Source of the DNA: Streptomyces graminofaciens
Lineage (GTDB): Bacteria; Actinomycetota; Actinomycetes; Streptomycetales; Streptomycetaceae
NCBI RefSeq assembly: GCF_030294945.1
Contig: NZ_AP018448.1
Coordinates: 10,512,501-10,576,500 of the forward strand
Direction: 5' to 3'
Length of the DNA: 64,000 nucleotides
The translations under genes and the position numbers were made by a program. The first letter of the stretch is position 1, and each line of letters starts with the position of its first letter. Shown here in pieces: positions 32,467 through 42,222 of the stretch. The notes below the pieces were generated by a model. That model was not told the origin of the DNA. It worked only from the letters and a program-made list of their open reading frames with translations, and did no database searches.

Positions 32467-33027
32467 TTACGCGGCCGCGGTGCCCGCCTGGGCGGTCAGC
32501 TGCTCGAGGACCTGGGTCAGACCGGTGACGACCTCGGCGTCGTCGGCCGGGTGGGTCTCGGCGAAGCGGACGACGGAGCCCGGGATGGAGAGCTTGGCGT
32601 CCTCCAGGACCGTGCCACCGGCGATGCCGACGGCCTTGCGGGTCTCGTCCTGCGCCCACACACCGCCGAACTGGCCGAACGCGGTGCCGACCACGGCGGT
32701 CGGCTTGCCGGTGAAGGAGCCGGCGCCGTACGGGCGGGACAGCCAGTCGATGGCGTTCTTCAGGACGGCCGGGATGGTGCCGTTGTACTCGGGGGAGAAG
32801 AGCAGGAAGCCGTCGGCCTGACCGGCGGCCTCACGCAGGCGCGCGGCGGTGGCCGGCAGGGCGGCCTCGTTGTCGAGGTCCTCGTTGTAGAACGGGACAT
32901 CGGCGAGGCCCTCGTACAGCTCGATCTCGACGCCCTCGGGGGCGTGCTTCACGGCCGCCTCGGCGAGCTGACGGTTGTGCGAACCGGCGCGAAGGCTGCC
33001 GACGAGCGCGAGGATGCGTACGGACAT
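32467..33027 (-). CDS. NADPH-dependent FMN reductase family protein
   Basis: A 186-residue flavodoxin-like protein: 'LALVGSLRAGSHNRQLAEAA' (phosphate loop for FMN), 'LLFSPEYNGTIPAVLKNAID' (PEYN motif), and 'PTAVVGTAFGQFGG'. This is the NQO/chromate-reductase type (azoreductase-like). It reduces quinones or similar electrophiles with NAD(P)H. It is divergent from a TetR regulator with two matching operator boxes between, so it is probably induced by an electrophile. Confidence 0.92.
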   Translation of the reverse strand: MSVRILALVGSLRAGSHNRQLAEAAVKHAPEGVEIELYEGLADVPFYNEDLDNEAALPATAARLREAAGQADGFLLFSPEYNGTIPAVLKNAIDWLSRPYGAGSFTGKPTAVVGTAFGQFGGVWAQDETRKAVGIAGGTVLEDAKLSIPGSVVRFAETHPADDAEVVTGLTQVLEQLTAQAGTAAA

Positions 33028-33111
33028 GAGCTGACTCCTAGCGAATGTACGAGCGGAAGCGAGTAGCCAAAAGACGGCAGCCGTAGCGGCTGGTCGAGCA
33101 AGTAGCTAAGC

Positions 33112-33123
33112 GGACCGAGGTCC
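33112..33123 (+). promoter_or_regulatory. TetR operator box 1
   Basis: GGACCGAGGTCC, a 12-bp near-perfect palindrome in the gap between the reductase and TetR genes, with a second copy 35 bases away. Confidence 0.65.
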
Positions 33124-33146
33124 GTTGAAATTTGTAGCACTTATCC

Positions 33147-33158
33147 GGACCGTGGTCC
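33147..33158 (+). promoter_or_regulatory. TetR operator box 2
   Basis: GGACCGTGGTCC, the partner of box 1; the two differ only in the central base. Both overlap the likely divergent promoters, with a less GC-rich stretch between. Confidence 0.65.
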
Positions 33159-33189
33159 ACTTGCCTCTCCGTGGCGTTACGCTCTTTTC

Positions 33190-33837
33190 ATGAATGAGCC
33201 GCCTCGCGATCCCCTGGTCGGGCCGACCGACATCGCGCTGACCGTGGCCGTGGAGCAGCCCAGGCTGCGCGCGGACGCGGCCCGCAACCGCATACGTCTG
33301 CTGGAGGTCACCGCCCGCCTGGCCGACGAGCGCGGGGCGGCGAACGTCACGATGGAGGAGGTCGCGGCGGCCGCGGGCGTCGGCAAGGGTACGGTGTTCC
33401 GGCGCTTCGGCGACCGCACCGGCCTGCTGATGGCGCTGCTCGACCACCGCGAGCAGCAGCTCCAGGCCGCGTTCCTGTCGGGGCCGCCCCCGCTAGGCCC
33501 GGACGTGTCCGCGGTGGAGCGGCTGCGTGCCTTCGGGCCGGCCGTCATCCGCCACGAGATGGCCAACGGCGACCTCTACCTGGCCGCGCACGCCGACACC
33601 GATCGCCGCCTCACTTCCGGGGCGACTCTGCTGCGCCTGAGTCATGTCTGCATGCTCCTGCGTCGAGCGAAGGCCCCCGGTGACATCGAGCTCGTGGCCC
33701 AGACCCTCCTGGGCTACCTCGACACCAACCTCGTGCATCATCTGCGGACCCGGCGCGGTATGCCGGTCGAGCGGCTGGAGGCGGGTTGGTGCGAGCTCGT
33801 GGCGCGGCTCGCGCCGACGGGAGAGGGGGGCGTGTGA
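33190..33837 (+). CDS. TetR-family repressor of the divergent FMN reductase gene
   Basis: A 215-residue TetR protein. The DNA-binding domain 'RIRLLEVTARLADERGAANV' and 'EVAAAAGVGKGTVFRRFGDR' begins unusually late (about residue 33) after a Pro-rich leader. The all-helical ligand domain follows. ATG 33190 is the first start after the operators. It most likely represses itself and the reductase gene until a ligand binds. Confidence 0.9.
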   Translation: MNEPPRDPLVGPTDIALTVAVEQPRLRADAARNRIRLLEVTARLADERGAANVTMEEVAAAAGVGKGTVFRRFGDRTGLLMALLDHREQQLQAAFLSGPPPLGPDVSAVERLRAFGPAVIRHEMANGDLYLAAHADTDRRLTSGATLLRLSHVCMLLRRAKAPGDIELVAQTLLGYLDTNLVHHLRTRRGMPVERLEAGWCELVARLAPTGEGGV

Positions 33838-33923
33838 GGAAGCGCGCGCCAAAGGGAGAGGCAGGGAAAGCGACCGCTTGGTAACTTGGGTGAAATTCAC
33901 CGTACCGGGCGAGAGGCGATCGC

Positions 33924-34840
<917 letters not shown>

Positions 34841-34844
<4 letters not shown>

Positions 34845-36370
34845 GCGGGGGTGCGGACACCGGTGCGGGCGCGGGCGCGAGCACCGCGTCGGGTTCGCCG
34901 TTGGCCGAGCGGCTCACCGGGCTCGTACGGGCGCTGCGCGGTCACGGGATCCGGATCGGCCCCGGCGAGACCGTGGACGCGGCGGCCGTCCTGGAAGTAC
35001 TCGGCCTCACCGACCGCGAGCGGATCCGTGAGGGTCTGGCCGCGGCGCTGCTGCGTGCCGACGGCCAGCGCGCGGTGTTCGACGCGACCTTCGAGCTGTA
35101 CTTCCCGCTCGGCGTGGGCGAGTTGGCGGGCACGCGCGCCGGCCGGGCCCGCGACCGGGACGAGCTGCGCGACCGTCTCGCCGAGGCGCTGGCCGCCAAC
35201 GACCTGGCCGCCCTCACCCGGCTCGCCGGCGAGGCCGTGGACCTGCTGGGCGGCTACGGCTCGCCCGGCTCGGACGGCTGGTCCGCCCACCAGACCCTGG
35301 ACCGGCTCCGCCCCCAGACCCTGCTGGCCCGGATCCTGGCCGAGCAGCGGGCCGGGGGTGCTTTCGGCGCAGGTCAGGGGGCGGGGGCTGGGGCGGGGGC
35401 GGGTATGGGGCCCGGCTCGGCCTCGGTGTTCCGCTCGGGGCCGTCGTACGGCTCCGGCTTCGGCTCGGGCTCGGACTCGGGCTCCGGAGGCTTCACCGAC
35501 CGTCTCGACGCCGATGAGATCCGGCGCCGTATCGAGGACTTCCGCGACAGGGTGCGTACGGAGGCCCGGCGGCGCGTCGCCGAGCGCCGTGGCGCGGACT
35601 TCATCGCCCGGAGAGGTGTCGCCCCGAGCGCCGACCAGGTCGACTTCCTCGTCGCGAACCGTGAGCAGCTCGTCGAACTACGCCGTACCGTCCAGCCGTT
35701 GGCCCGCAAGCTCGCCACCCGCCTGGGCACCCGGCGCCGCAAGGCCGCGCGCGGGCAGATCGACATCCGGCGCACCCTGCGGCGCTCGCTGTCCACCGGA
35801 GGCGTGCCGCTGCGCCCCGCCTATCGGCGTCACCGCCCGGCCCGGCCGGAGCTCGTGCTGCTGTGCGACGTGTCCGGGTCGGTCGCCGGGTTCGCGAACT
35901 TCACGATGCTGCTGGTGCAGGCGCTGCGCGACCAGTTCAGCAAGGTGCGGGTCTACGCCTTCGTCAACCGCGTGGACGAGGTCACCCACCTCGTCACCAC
36001 CGGCGAGGCCGACCCCGCCGGACTCGGGCGCCGGATCGCCGAGGAGGCCAGGCTCAGCGGCTGGCACGGCAGCAGCGACTACGGCACCGCGCTGGGCGAG
36101 TTCGCCGAGCGCCACCTCGACGCGGTGGGCCCCCGTACCTCCGTCATCGTCCTCGGGGACGCCCGCACCAACGGCTTCGACCCCAACGTGCCTGCCCTGC
36201 GGCGCATCGCGGCCCGCGCCCGCCGCGTCCACTGGCTCAACCCCGAGGCGCCCGCCCAATGGGGCACGGGCGACTCCGCGGCCCAGGTCTATGCCGAGGT
36301 CGTCGACATGCACGCCTGCCGCAACGCCCGGCGCCTCGGCGAGCTGGTGACCAGGCTGCTGCCGGTGTGA
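34841..36370 (+). CDS. VWA-domain protein of the CoxE family
   Basis: A 509-residue partner of the preceding MoxR ATPase. The N-terminal 200 residues are helical, followed by a Gly/Ser/Ala-rich linker (about 180-220) with 'SGFGSGSDSGSGGF'. A VWA domain from about 325 has an intact MIDAS ('LLCDVSGSVAGFAN', later Thr/Asp in 'GSSDYGTALGEF' and 'VIVLGDARTNGFDP'). It likely recruits the substrate to the ATPase. Confidence 0.9.
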
Positions 36371-36695
36371 CCGCCGATCGGAGCCGGGAGAGCCGGTTCC
36401 GGCCCCGCACTGCTGGTGGAGACCCCGCACTGCTGGTGGAGACCCCGCACCGCTGGTGGGGACCCCGTACCGGCCCGCCGCCCGCCGCCCGCCATCCGCT
36501 GCCGCGCCGCCGACCCGCGCCGCACGGGCCTCGGCACCGACTGGGCCACCCTCCGGTGGGAGGCCCGACGCGCTGCCCGCCGACAAGCTGGTCGGCGCCG
36601 CCGACCCTCCTCACCATGCCCGCCCATGCGTGGCCGCGCCGATCCGGGTGACCCGTGAGGGCGTGACCGTACCCCGACCTCAGGAGGTGCGCCCC
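36371..36695. other. Intergenic region with tandem repeats
   Basis: 325 bases between the VWA and stress-protein genes. The first part carries a 20-bp tandem repeat (36401-36470). No gene was recognised. Confidence 0.45.
36401..36470 (+). repeat. 20-bp tandem repeat, three and a half copies
   Basis: Units at 36401-36420, 36421-36440 and 36441-36460, each close to GACCCCGCACTGCTGGTGGA, followed by half a unit. The copies differ at one to three positions. Confidence 0.85.
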
Positions 36696-37622
36696 ATGCC
36701 CCGCACCGTCACCGTGGGCGTCGACGCGTCGCGCGAGAGCCTGGCCGCCGCCGAGTGGGCCGCCCGGGAGGCGCGGCTGCGCCGACTGCCCCTGCGTCTG
36801 GTCAACGTCTGGGAACCGGTCCCCGAGCCCATGGGAGGGGCCCCGACGCCGGCCACCGAGACCCCGCCGGACGGGCCGGAACCCGGCGGGACGGCCCCCG
36901 GGAAGACGCTGCGGGAGGCGGCCGACGGCATTCGGCTGCGCCACCCGGGCCTCGACGTGACCATGCAGCAGCTGACGGGCCGGGCGAGCGAGGAACTCGC
37001 GAAGCTGGCCCGGGACGCCGAACTGCTGGCCCTGGGCTCACGCGGCCTGAGCGGGATCGCCGGTTTCCTCGTCGGTTCCGTCGGCCAGGCCGTCGTCGCA
37101 CACGCCGAGCGGCCCGTCGTCCTCGTACGGGCCGGGGAACGGACCGCCGAGGAGCATGTGGCCGACCCGTCCGGGACCTCGCCCGGCGCGAGCGCGTTCC
37201 GACCCGTCGTCCTCGGCCTCGACATCGAGCACCCCGACGACACACTGATCGGGTTCGCCTTCGAGGCCGCCGCCCTGCGCGCGACATCCCTGCGGGTCGT
37301 GCACGACTGGGCCCCGCCGCCCTACTTCGCGTACGACCTTCCGGACGACCCCGACCTCGCCACCGAAGTCGCCCACCAGGACGGCGCCGCGCTGACCCAC
37401 GCGCTGCGCCCCTGGAGACAGCGGTCGCCGTCCGTCGAGATCGTCCAGGACTCCCGGCCAGGCAAGGCCGCCGACCACCTCGTGGACGCCTCCCACGAGG
37501 CCTCCCTGGTCGTCGTCGGCCGCCGGGTCCGCCGTTCCCGGCTCGGCACCCACATCGGCCCCGTCACCCACGCCGTACTGCACCACGCCGCCGCGCCCGT
37601 CGCCGTCGTCGCCCACGAATGA
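36696..37622 (+). CDS. Universal stress protein with two Usp domains
   Basis: A 308-residue tandem UspA protein. Each half has the ATP-binding pattern: 'TVTVGVDASRESLAAAEWAA' ... 'LLALGSRGLSGIAGFLVGSV' and 'PVVLGLDIEHPDDTLIGFAF' ... 'LVVVGRRVRRSRLGTHIGPV'. The Gly-x2-Gly-x9-Gly-(Ser/Thr) motif is good in the first half and partly altered in the second. ATG 36696 has CAGGAGGTG upstream. It converges with the defence-like operon, 30 bases apart. Confidence 0.93.
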   Translation: MPRTVTVGVDASRESLAAAEWAAREARLRRLPLRLVNVWEPVPEPMGGAPTPATETPPDGPEPGGTAPGKTLREAADGIRLRHPGLDVTMQQLTGRASEELAKLARDAELLALGSRGLSGIAGFLVGSVGQAVVAHAERPVVLVRAGERTAEEHVADPSGTSPGASAFRPVVLGLDIEHPDDTLIGFAFEAAALRATSLRVVHDWAPPPYFAYDLPDDPDLATEVAHQDGAALTHALRPWRQRSPSVEIVQDSRPGKAADHLVDASHEASLVVVGRRVRRSRLGTHIGPVTHAVLHHAAAPVAVVAHE

Positions 37623-37652
37623 CGACACGTCACGACCCGCGCCGTGCCCGGG

Positions 37653-40079
37653 TCACCAGGCGGCCGCCGCGTCGAGGATGCCGTGCAGATCCCGGAGCGC
37701 GGACTGGCGCTCGTCCGGGGCGAGGTCGCCCAGGACCGTGCGCTGGACCAGGTGGTGGACGCGGAGGGTGTTCTCCAGCCGGTCGGTCTCCGCCAGGCGG
37801 AAGCGCTCCAGGTCCGCGACGAGCGCGTCCAGCTGCGACCGGTCCCGAAGCGTCGGGTCGTAGGCGCGCAGGGCCGTCAGCAGCACGTCGCTGCGCAGGA
37901 CGTTCAGCGACAGCCGCGAGGGCCAGAAGCAGCAGCACAGCCTGAGGAGGCGGTGCGCGGCCGGTGATCTCTTCCGCAGGGCCGCCTCCACCAGCCGCGT
38001 CAGCGTCTCGGCCGCGCCGGTGCCGGGGCCGCCGACGTCCGCGCCCTGGCCGTTCAGCCCCAGCTCCGCCGGCAACGCGTCCGTCGCCCGGTCCGTCTCG
38101 GCGAGCCAGGCGCCGGCCTGGTCGAGAGCGAGCGGGGGCAGTTCGCCGAGCGCGGTGGCGAGGTCGCCCGCCGCGACCGGGCCCAGCTTCGGTACCCGTC
38201 TGAGCAGGAGATCCGCGCTCTCCAGCTCACCCAGCTCCTTGAGCAGCAGCGCGTGCGCGTGCTCCTCCCAGGCCGGGTCGCGCGTGGTGATCAGCACCCG
38301 GCCCGCCCCGGACGGCAGAAGCCCGGCGAGTCGGTCCGCCTCGGTGGCGTCGTCGTACACCAGAAGCCACCTGCTGTACGGCGAGCCCGCGTCCAGGGCG
38401 GCGAGCGCCTGATGGGCCGTCCCCTCCAGGGAGTCCTCCGGGGGAAGGCCGAGGCAACGCCCGAGCAGGGCCAGCGAGCGGGCGGCCAGATACCGCGTCG
38501 CGGCCGGCACCCACCACACCAGGTCGTAGTCGGCGCGGAACCGGTGCACATACTCCACGGCCAGCTGCCTTCGGCCCATGCCCATCCGCGTCGACCGCAC
38601 CGCCACCCAGCGACTGACCCCCAGGGCGTCGTGCACCGCGTCGAGCTGGCGGTCACGGCCGACGAACCCGGGGTTGCGCGGCGGAGCCTGGAACACGGCC
38701 GGGAAGCCGTTCGGGAAGCTCGGCCCCTGACCGGCCGGACGGACCGGGCCGCGTCCGCCGACCGCGTCCAGCACGGCCTGCCGCGCCCGCTCCGCGTCGA
38801 GCGCGGCCAGGTCGACCGGGGTGTGGTCGGCGAACGGCGGGGTCAGCACGGCCTCGTCGTCGATCCGCAGCAGCACCGGCGGCTGCTCGGTGTCCCCCGA
38901 CGGCCAGTCCGCGCGGGCCCTCGGCGACCGCAGATACCCCGACGACAGCAGCATCACCGTACGAGCCGGAGCGCCGCCGTGCTGAGCCGGCCCGGACAGC
39001 GACGGCACGACCTGGAAACCGGCCCCCGTCAGCACCCAGCGCACCCAGTCGGCCCACATCCGGTCCTGCGGGATCGAGGACAGCGCGATCGGTGTCGCCT
39101 GCGAGGACAGCGGGCGCACGAACGCCCCCAGGTGGTACTCGCGCAGGCTCTCGTCCAGCGCGGGAAGGCGCGTCACCCGGCCCTCGGTGATCGCGGAGGT
39201 CAGCCGTTCGTACGCCGCCAGCAGGCTGTCCGGATCCCCGGGCGCGTCCTTGAAGGTGGCCAGCACCTCCTCGTGCTCGTACCCCGTGCGGTGCGGGATG
39301 CGGTTGGCCTCCCAGTACGCGTGAACGGCTTCGGCCGACATGTCGTGCGGTATGTCCGCGAACCGGGCCCTGGCGAGCGCGTTGCCCGCCGCGAACGCCG
39401 TGACCTCCTGCGCGTTGACCCGCATCGGCACGGGCAGGATGCGGATGCCCCGGGCGGGCGCGTTGCCCGCCACGTACTGGGCCGTCCGGGCGGCGCCGTC
39501 GATGCTCTGGTCGTTCAGGGTGAAGCAGCTCACCAGGACGTCCGGCAGTTCGAGAATGCAGATGTCGACCGCGTCCCCCATGCCGGAACGGCTGTCGATC
39601 AGTACGTAGTCGTACTCGCGCCGCCAGCGCTCCCGCAGGGCGCCGAGGAACCGCGCGTCGAGGTCGTCCCAGCGGAACGACTTCAGAGTGGTGTGGTAGT
39701 CGCGGTCCTGCCGTCCGGCGGTGAGACAGTTCAGCCGGCCGGGGCTCGGGAACGCCCATTCGACGGACATGGCGTACTCGATGCCGGCGTGCCGCCGGTA
39801 GACCTCCTCGTCGGGCCGGCCGCGCCTGCGGGCCGCGTCCGCGAAGTCCGCGAAGTGGTCGATCAGCCCCGCCGTGGAACCGAGGGCGCTCTGCTGCAGA
39901 AACGGCTTGTAGTAGCGGGGCAGTCCGCCCGGGGTCTCCAGGTCCCAGTCCGAGGCGAGTACCCGGTAGCCGTTCGCGGCCAGGATCCAGGCGACGTTGG
40001 CCAGGGCCATGGTCCGGCCGACGCCGCCCTTGTACGAGTAGAAGGTGATGATCCTCCCCTCACGCCGACCGGTCACCAT
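37653..40079 (-). CDS. FxsT-like ATPase: MinD-like, TIR-like and NB-ARC domains, no TPR tail
   Basis: The last gene of the four-gene minus-strand operon, 808 residues. Residues 9-300 are MinD/ParA-like with the deviant Walker A YKGGVGRT (17-23) and 'VLASDWDLETPGG'. Residues about 330-450 are TIR-like ('WADWVRWVLTGAGFQVV', 'VMLLSSGYLRSPRARADW'). From about 500 an NB-ARC region has 'FVGRDRQLDAVHDAL', 'WLLVYDDATEADRLAGLLP' and 'RVLITTRDPAWEEH'; its P-loop is degenerate (MGMGRRQLA, no Lys). The tetratricopeptide repeats that follow in FxsT proteins are absent. The start (ATG 40079 or GTG 40076) overlaps the FxsC gene by 20 bases, with GGAGG inside it. Confidence 0.8.
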   Translation of the reverse strand: MVTGRREGRIITFYSYKGGVGRTMALANVAWILAANGYRVLASDWDLETPGGLPRYYKPFLQQSALGSTAGLIDHFADFADAARRRGRPDEEVYRRHAGIEYAMSVEWAFPSPGRLNCLTAGRQDRDYHTTLKSFRWDDLDARFLGALRERWRREYDYVLIDSRSGMGDAVDICILELPDVLVSCFTLNDQSIDGAARTAQYVAGNAPARGIRILPVPMRVNAQEVTAFAAGNALARARFADIPHDMSAEAVHAYWEANRIPHRTGYEHEEVLATFKDAPGDPDSLLAAYERLTSAITEGRVTRLPALDESLREYHLGAFVRPLSSQATPIALSSIPQDRMWADWVRWVLTGAGFQVVPSLSGPAQHGGAPARTVMLLSSGYLRSPRARADWPSGDTEQPPVLLRIDDEAVLTPPFADHTPVDLAALDAERARQAVLDAVGGRGPVRPAGQGPSFPNGFPAVFQAPPRNPGFVGRDRQLDAVHDALGVSRWVAVRSTRMGMGRRQLAVEYVHRFRADYDLVWWVPAATRYLAARSLALLGRCLGLPPEDSLEGTAHQALAALDAGSPYSRWLLVYDDATEADRLAGLLPSGAGRVLITTRDPAWEEHAHALLLKELGELESADLLLRRVPKLGPVAAGDLATALGELPPLALDQAGAWLAETDRATDALPAELGLNGQGADVGGPGTGAAETLTRLVEAALRKRSPAAHRLLRLCCCFWPSRLSLNVLRSDVLLTALRAYDPTLRDRSQLDALVADLERFRLAETDRLENTLRVHHLVQRTVLGDLAPDERQSALRDLHGILDAAAAW

Positions 40080-41325
40080 GCGCCTCCGGGGAGCTGAACG
40101 GGCCGTACAGCCGGGGCCTTGACGGCGGGGGGCCGGAGCCGAGCCGGGCGAACTCGGCGGAGGCCTGGTGCACCACCAGTGAGAAGACCTCACGGAAGGC
40201 CTCCGGTGTGCCGACGCCGCTCACCGACATCCGGGACGCGGACCGGCCGAGCCGGAGGAGCCGTGGCGTGACCTCCTCCAGGTCGGCGGGGTCGGGTGCC
40301 CCTTCCTTGCCGTTGTCGGGGTCGTGGCGGTTCCAGGGCACCATCACGGTGGTCCAGGGCGGCGCCACCGCGTCCACCTGCGAGAGCCGCTCGCGGCGTT
40401 GCGGGTCGCGCAGCGCCCAGGGGTCGATGAGCAGCAGCACCGGGCCGTCGCCGTAGTGGCCCACTTCGAGCATGGCCTCCGCCGCGTCGTCGAAGTCGCC
40501 CACGTCGGCCTTGAAGCCCTGCAGCCGGGCGAGGTCGGCGGCGATCGCGGTCAAGGGACGGGTGATGTCGGGGTGGTAGGGGTTCCAGTCGACCGCCAGC
40601 GGCCCGTAGGGGGCGGAACGACGTTGCCCCTGTTGCAGTTGTTCGAGCCGGGGTGCCACCGTGACGATCTTGAGGGTCGGTGCGTCGTCCCATGAGCCGA
40701 ACGCGCTGGGCAGTGACTCGTACTCCTCGTAGAAGTCCCCGTCCGCCAGCTCGGTCTCCTTGGCCACCTTCACGATCTGCTTGGCCAGCCGGTACACGGC
40801 ACGCTCGTACTCGTCCCGTAGATAACGCAGCTTGGTCAGCCCGTAGAAGCCCTCGTCCGCGTAGTTCTGGCCGAACGTGGCGTGGTTGAACTGCAGGTCC
40901 CTCGCCACCGGTGGCATCTGGGCCGGTTCCACGGGCACCCACAGGGCGGGCACGATCGAGGTCTCCCACGAGGAGCCGGCCCGCGTCCGGCTGTCGGCCT
41001 GCCGCTGGGAGAAGACCCACCACTCCCGGCCGCACTGCTGGCTGATGAAGTAGCGCGGCGAGTACAGCGGCACGAACACCCGGCAGCGGGCGAGGTTCTC
41101 CGACAGCTCGGCGGTCCAGCTGGCACCGACCGTCATGCCCTGGTCCAGAAATCCCGCCTTGACCCCCGGCGGCAGATCGGTCAGCTGCATGATGTGCTCG
41201 CACAGGCCGTCGTACAGCTTCTTCACCCACAGATTGGGGTCGAGGTCCTGCGCGCTGTTCTTCGGGGTGTGCGCATAGCTCAGAAAGAAGTACGGACCCG
41301 GACGGCCCGATCGTGTCTTTTCCAT
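40060..41325 (-). CDS. TIR-like protein of the FxsC family
   Basis: A 421-residue protein. Residues 10-170 form the TIR-like domain characteristic of FxsC: 'GPYFFLSYAHTP', 'LWVKKLYDGLCEHIMQLTDL', 'GFLDQGMTVGASWTAEL', 'CRVFVPLYSPRYFISQQCGR' and 'SIVPALWVPVEPAQMPP'. A Glu in 'CGREWWVF' stands where TIR NADases have their catalytic acid. The C-terminal half has 'PVLLLIDPWALRDPQRRERL'. In FxSxx-COOH systems FxsC accompanies a peptide and a radical SAM protein; neither is here. It has a good ribosome site (GGAGGAAG) 19 bases after the macro gene. Confidence 0.85.
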   Translation of the reverse strand: MEKTRSGRPGPYFFLSYAHTPKNSAQDLDPNLWVKKLYDGLCEHIMQLTDLPPGVKAGFLDQGMTVGASWTAELSENLARCRVFVPLYSPRYFISQQCGREWWVFSQRQADSRTRAGSSWETSIVPALWVPVEPAQMPPVARDLQFNHATFGQNYADEGFYGLTKLRYLRDEYERAVYRLAKQIVKVAKETELADGDFYEEYESLPSAFGSWDDAPTLKIVTVAPRLEQLQQGQRRSAPYGPLAVDWNPYHPDITRPLTAIAADLARLQGFKADVGDFDDAAEAMLEVGHYGDGPVLLLIDPWALRDPQRRERLSQVDAVAPPWTTVMVPWNRHDPDNGKEGAPDPADLEEVTPRLLRLGRSASRMSVSGVGTPEAFREVFSLVVHQASAEFARLGSGPPPSRPRLYGPFSSPEAHGDRSA

Positions 41326-41344
41326 CCGCTTTCGCTTCCTCCGC

Positions 41345-42217
41345 TCACAACGACCGCAAGAAGACCCCGAGTTCGACCATGTCGATACGGTGGTAATCCC
41401 GAGGATGCACCACTACGGTCAACGATCCGCATACCCCCTGCGCACGGGAGTGCGCCACGAACGACAGCAGGATCATCTTCAGCAGACTCGCGTGGTCCAT
41501 GTTGTTGATGCGGGCCAGATCCGAGCCGGTGATGGGCATGGCGACCTCGTCCCGGTGGCCGTGACGGCGGATCGCGTCCCAGAGGTCGGCGAGGCTGTTC
41601 CAGAGCTGTTCCGTGCCACAGCTGACCACGAGGTCGTTGTTCATGCGCCCGTAGGCCGTGCAGAAGTACTTCCGCCCCGAGTCGTCGATGACGGCGACCG
41701 TGCCGATCGGGTACCGGTCCAGCTTCCCGACCCGTTTCGCCGTACGTGTCTCCGTGCCGACCGGGGACACGTCCGCGAGCGCCTCGCTCAGCCGGGCGTC
41801 GAGGACGGCGACGTCACCGGCGTACATGTGACGCAGGAACTGCCCTTGGACGCTACGGCGGTTGACGAGGGCCTCGTGGCGGGTGTCCGTGTCGAACGTG
41901 TCGCTGAACCCGACGACGAGGTGGCACGGGTAGGTGAACAGGTCGCCCACCTCGACGGTGACCGTGACGTCGGGGTGGGTGAAGTCGCGACTGATCCGGT
42001 TGCGGGGCAGCGAGACCAGCGTCGCGATGAGCACGGCCGACCCGGCGATGCCGACGAAGGCGGGCCAGCGGGGGATGTCGGTGTCCGGGAAGAACGTGAG
42101 GAACAGCTGGGCCGCGCCGGCCAGCAGACCGAACTGCACGGCGCAGTTGCGCCCCAGCAGGGCGAGGCCGTGCCTGGTGCCGATCAGCATCCGTAGGCGG
42201 CGGACGGGGCCGGCCAC
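41345..42217 (-). CDS. Two-TM plus macro-domain effector (ThsA macro type)
   Basis: A 290-residue protein with two N-terminal membrane helices (about residues 25-43 and 52-68), then a macro domain of the kind found in type II Thoeris ThsA (DUF6430-type). Features are 'VTVTVEVGDLFTYPCHLVVG', 'FSDTFDTDTRHEALVNRRSV', 'QGQFLRHMYAGDV', 'RYPIGTVAVIDDSGRKYFCT', 'AYGRMNNDLVVSCGTEQLWN', 'DEVAMPITGSDLARINNM'. In that system the macro domain senses an ADP-ribose-type signal made by a TIR protein, and the membrane part executes the response. GTG 42217 begins five bases after the TIR stop codon. Function is inferred from family and neighbours. Confidence 0.85.
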   Translation of the reverse strand: MAGPVRRLRMLIGTRHGLALLGRNCAVQFGLLAGAAQLFLTFFPDTDIPRWPAFVGIAGSAVLIATLVSLPRNRISRDFTHPDVTVTVEVGDLFTYPCHLVVGFSDTFDTDTRHEALVNRRSVQGQFLRHMYAGDVAVLDARLSEALADVSPVGTETRTAKRVGKLDRYPIGTVAVIDDSGRKYFCTAYGRMNNDLVVSCGTEQLWNSLADLWDAIRRHGHRDEVAMPITGSDLARINNMDHASLLKMILLSFVAHSRAQGVCGSLTVVVHPRDYHRIDMVELGVFLRSL

Positions 42218-42222
42218 CTGGG

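Noticed and set aside
38253..40097. A 614-codon plus-strand frame opposite the FxsT-like gene.
   Set aside because: Antisense shadow; no motif, and the minus-strand gene has clear domains.
37653..41325. A complete FxSxx-COOH radical SAM peptide system.
   Set aside because: No short FxSxx-ending peptide gene and no radical SAM gene lies in or beside the operon; only FxsC- and FxsT-like genes are present.
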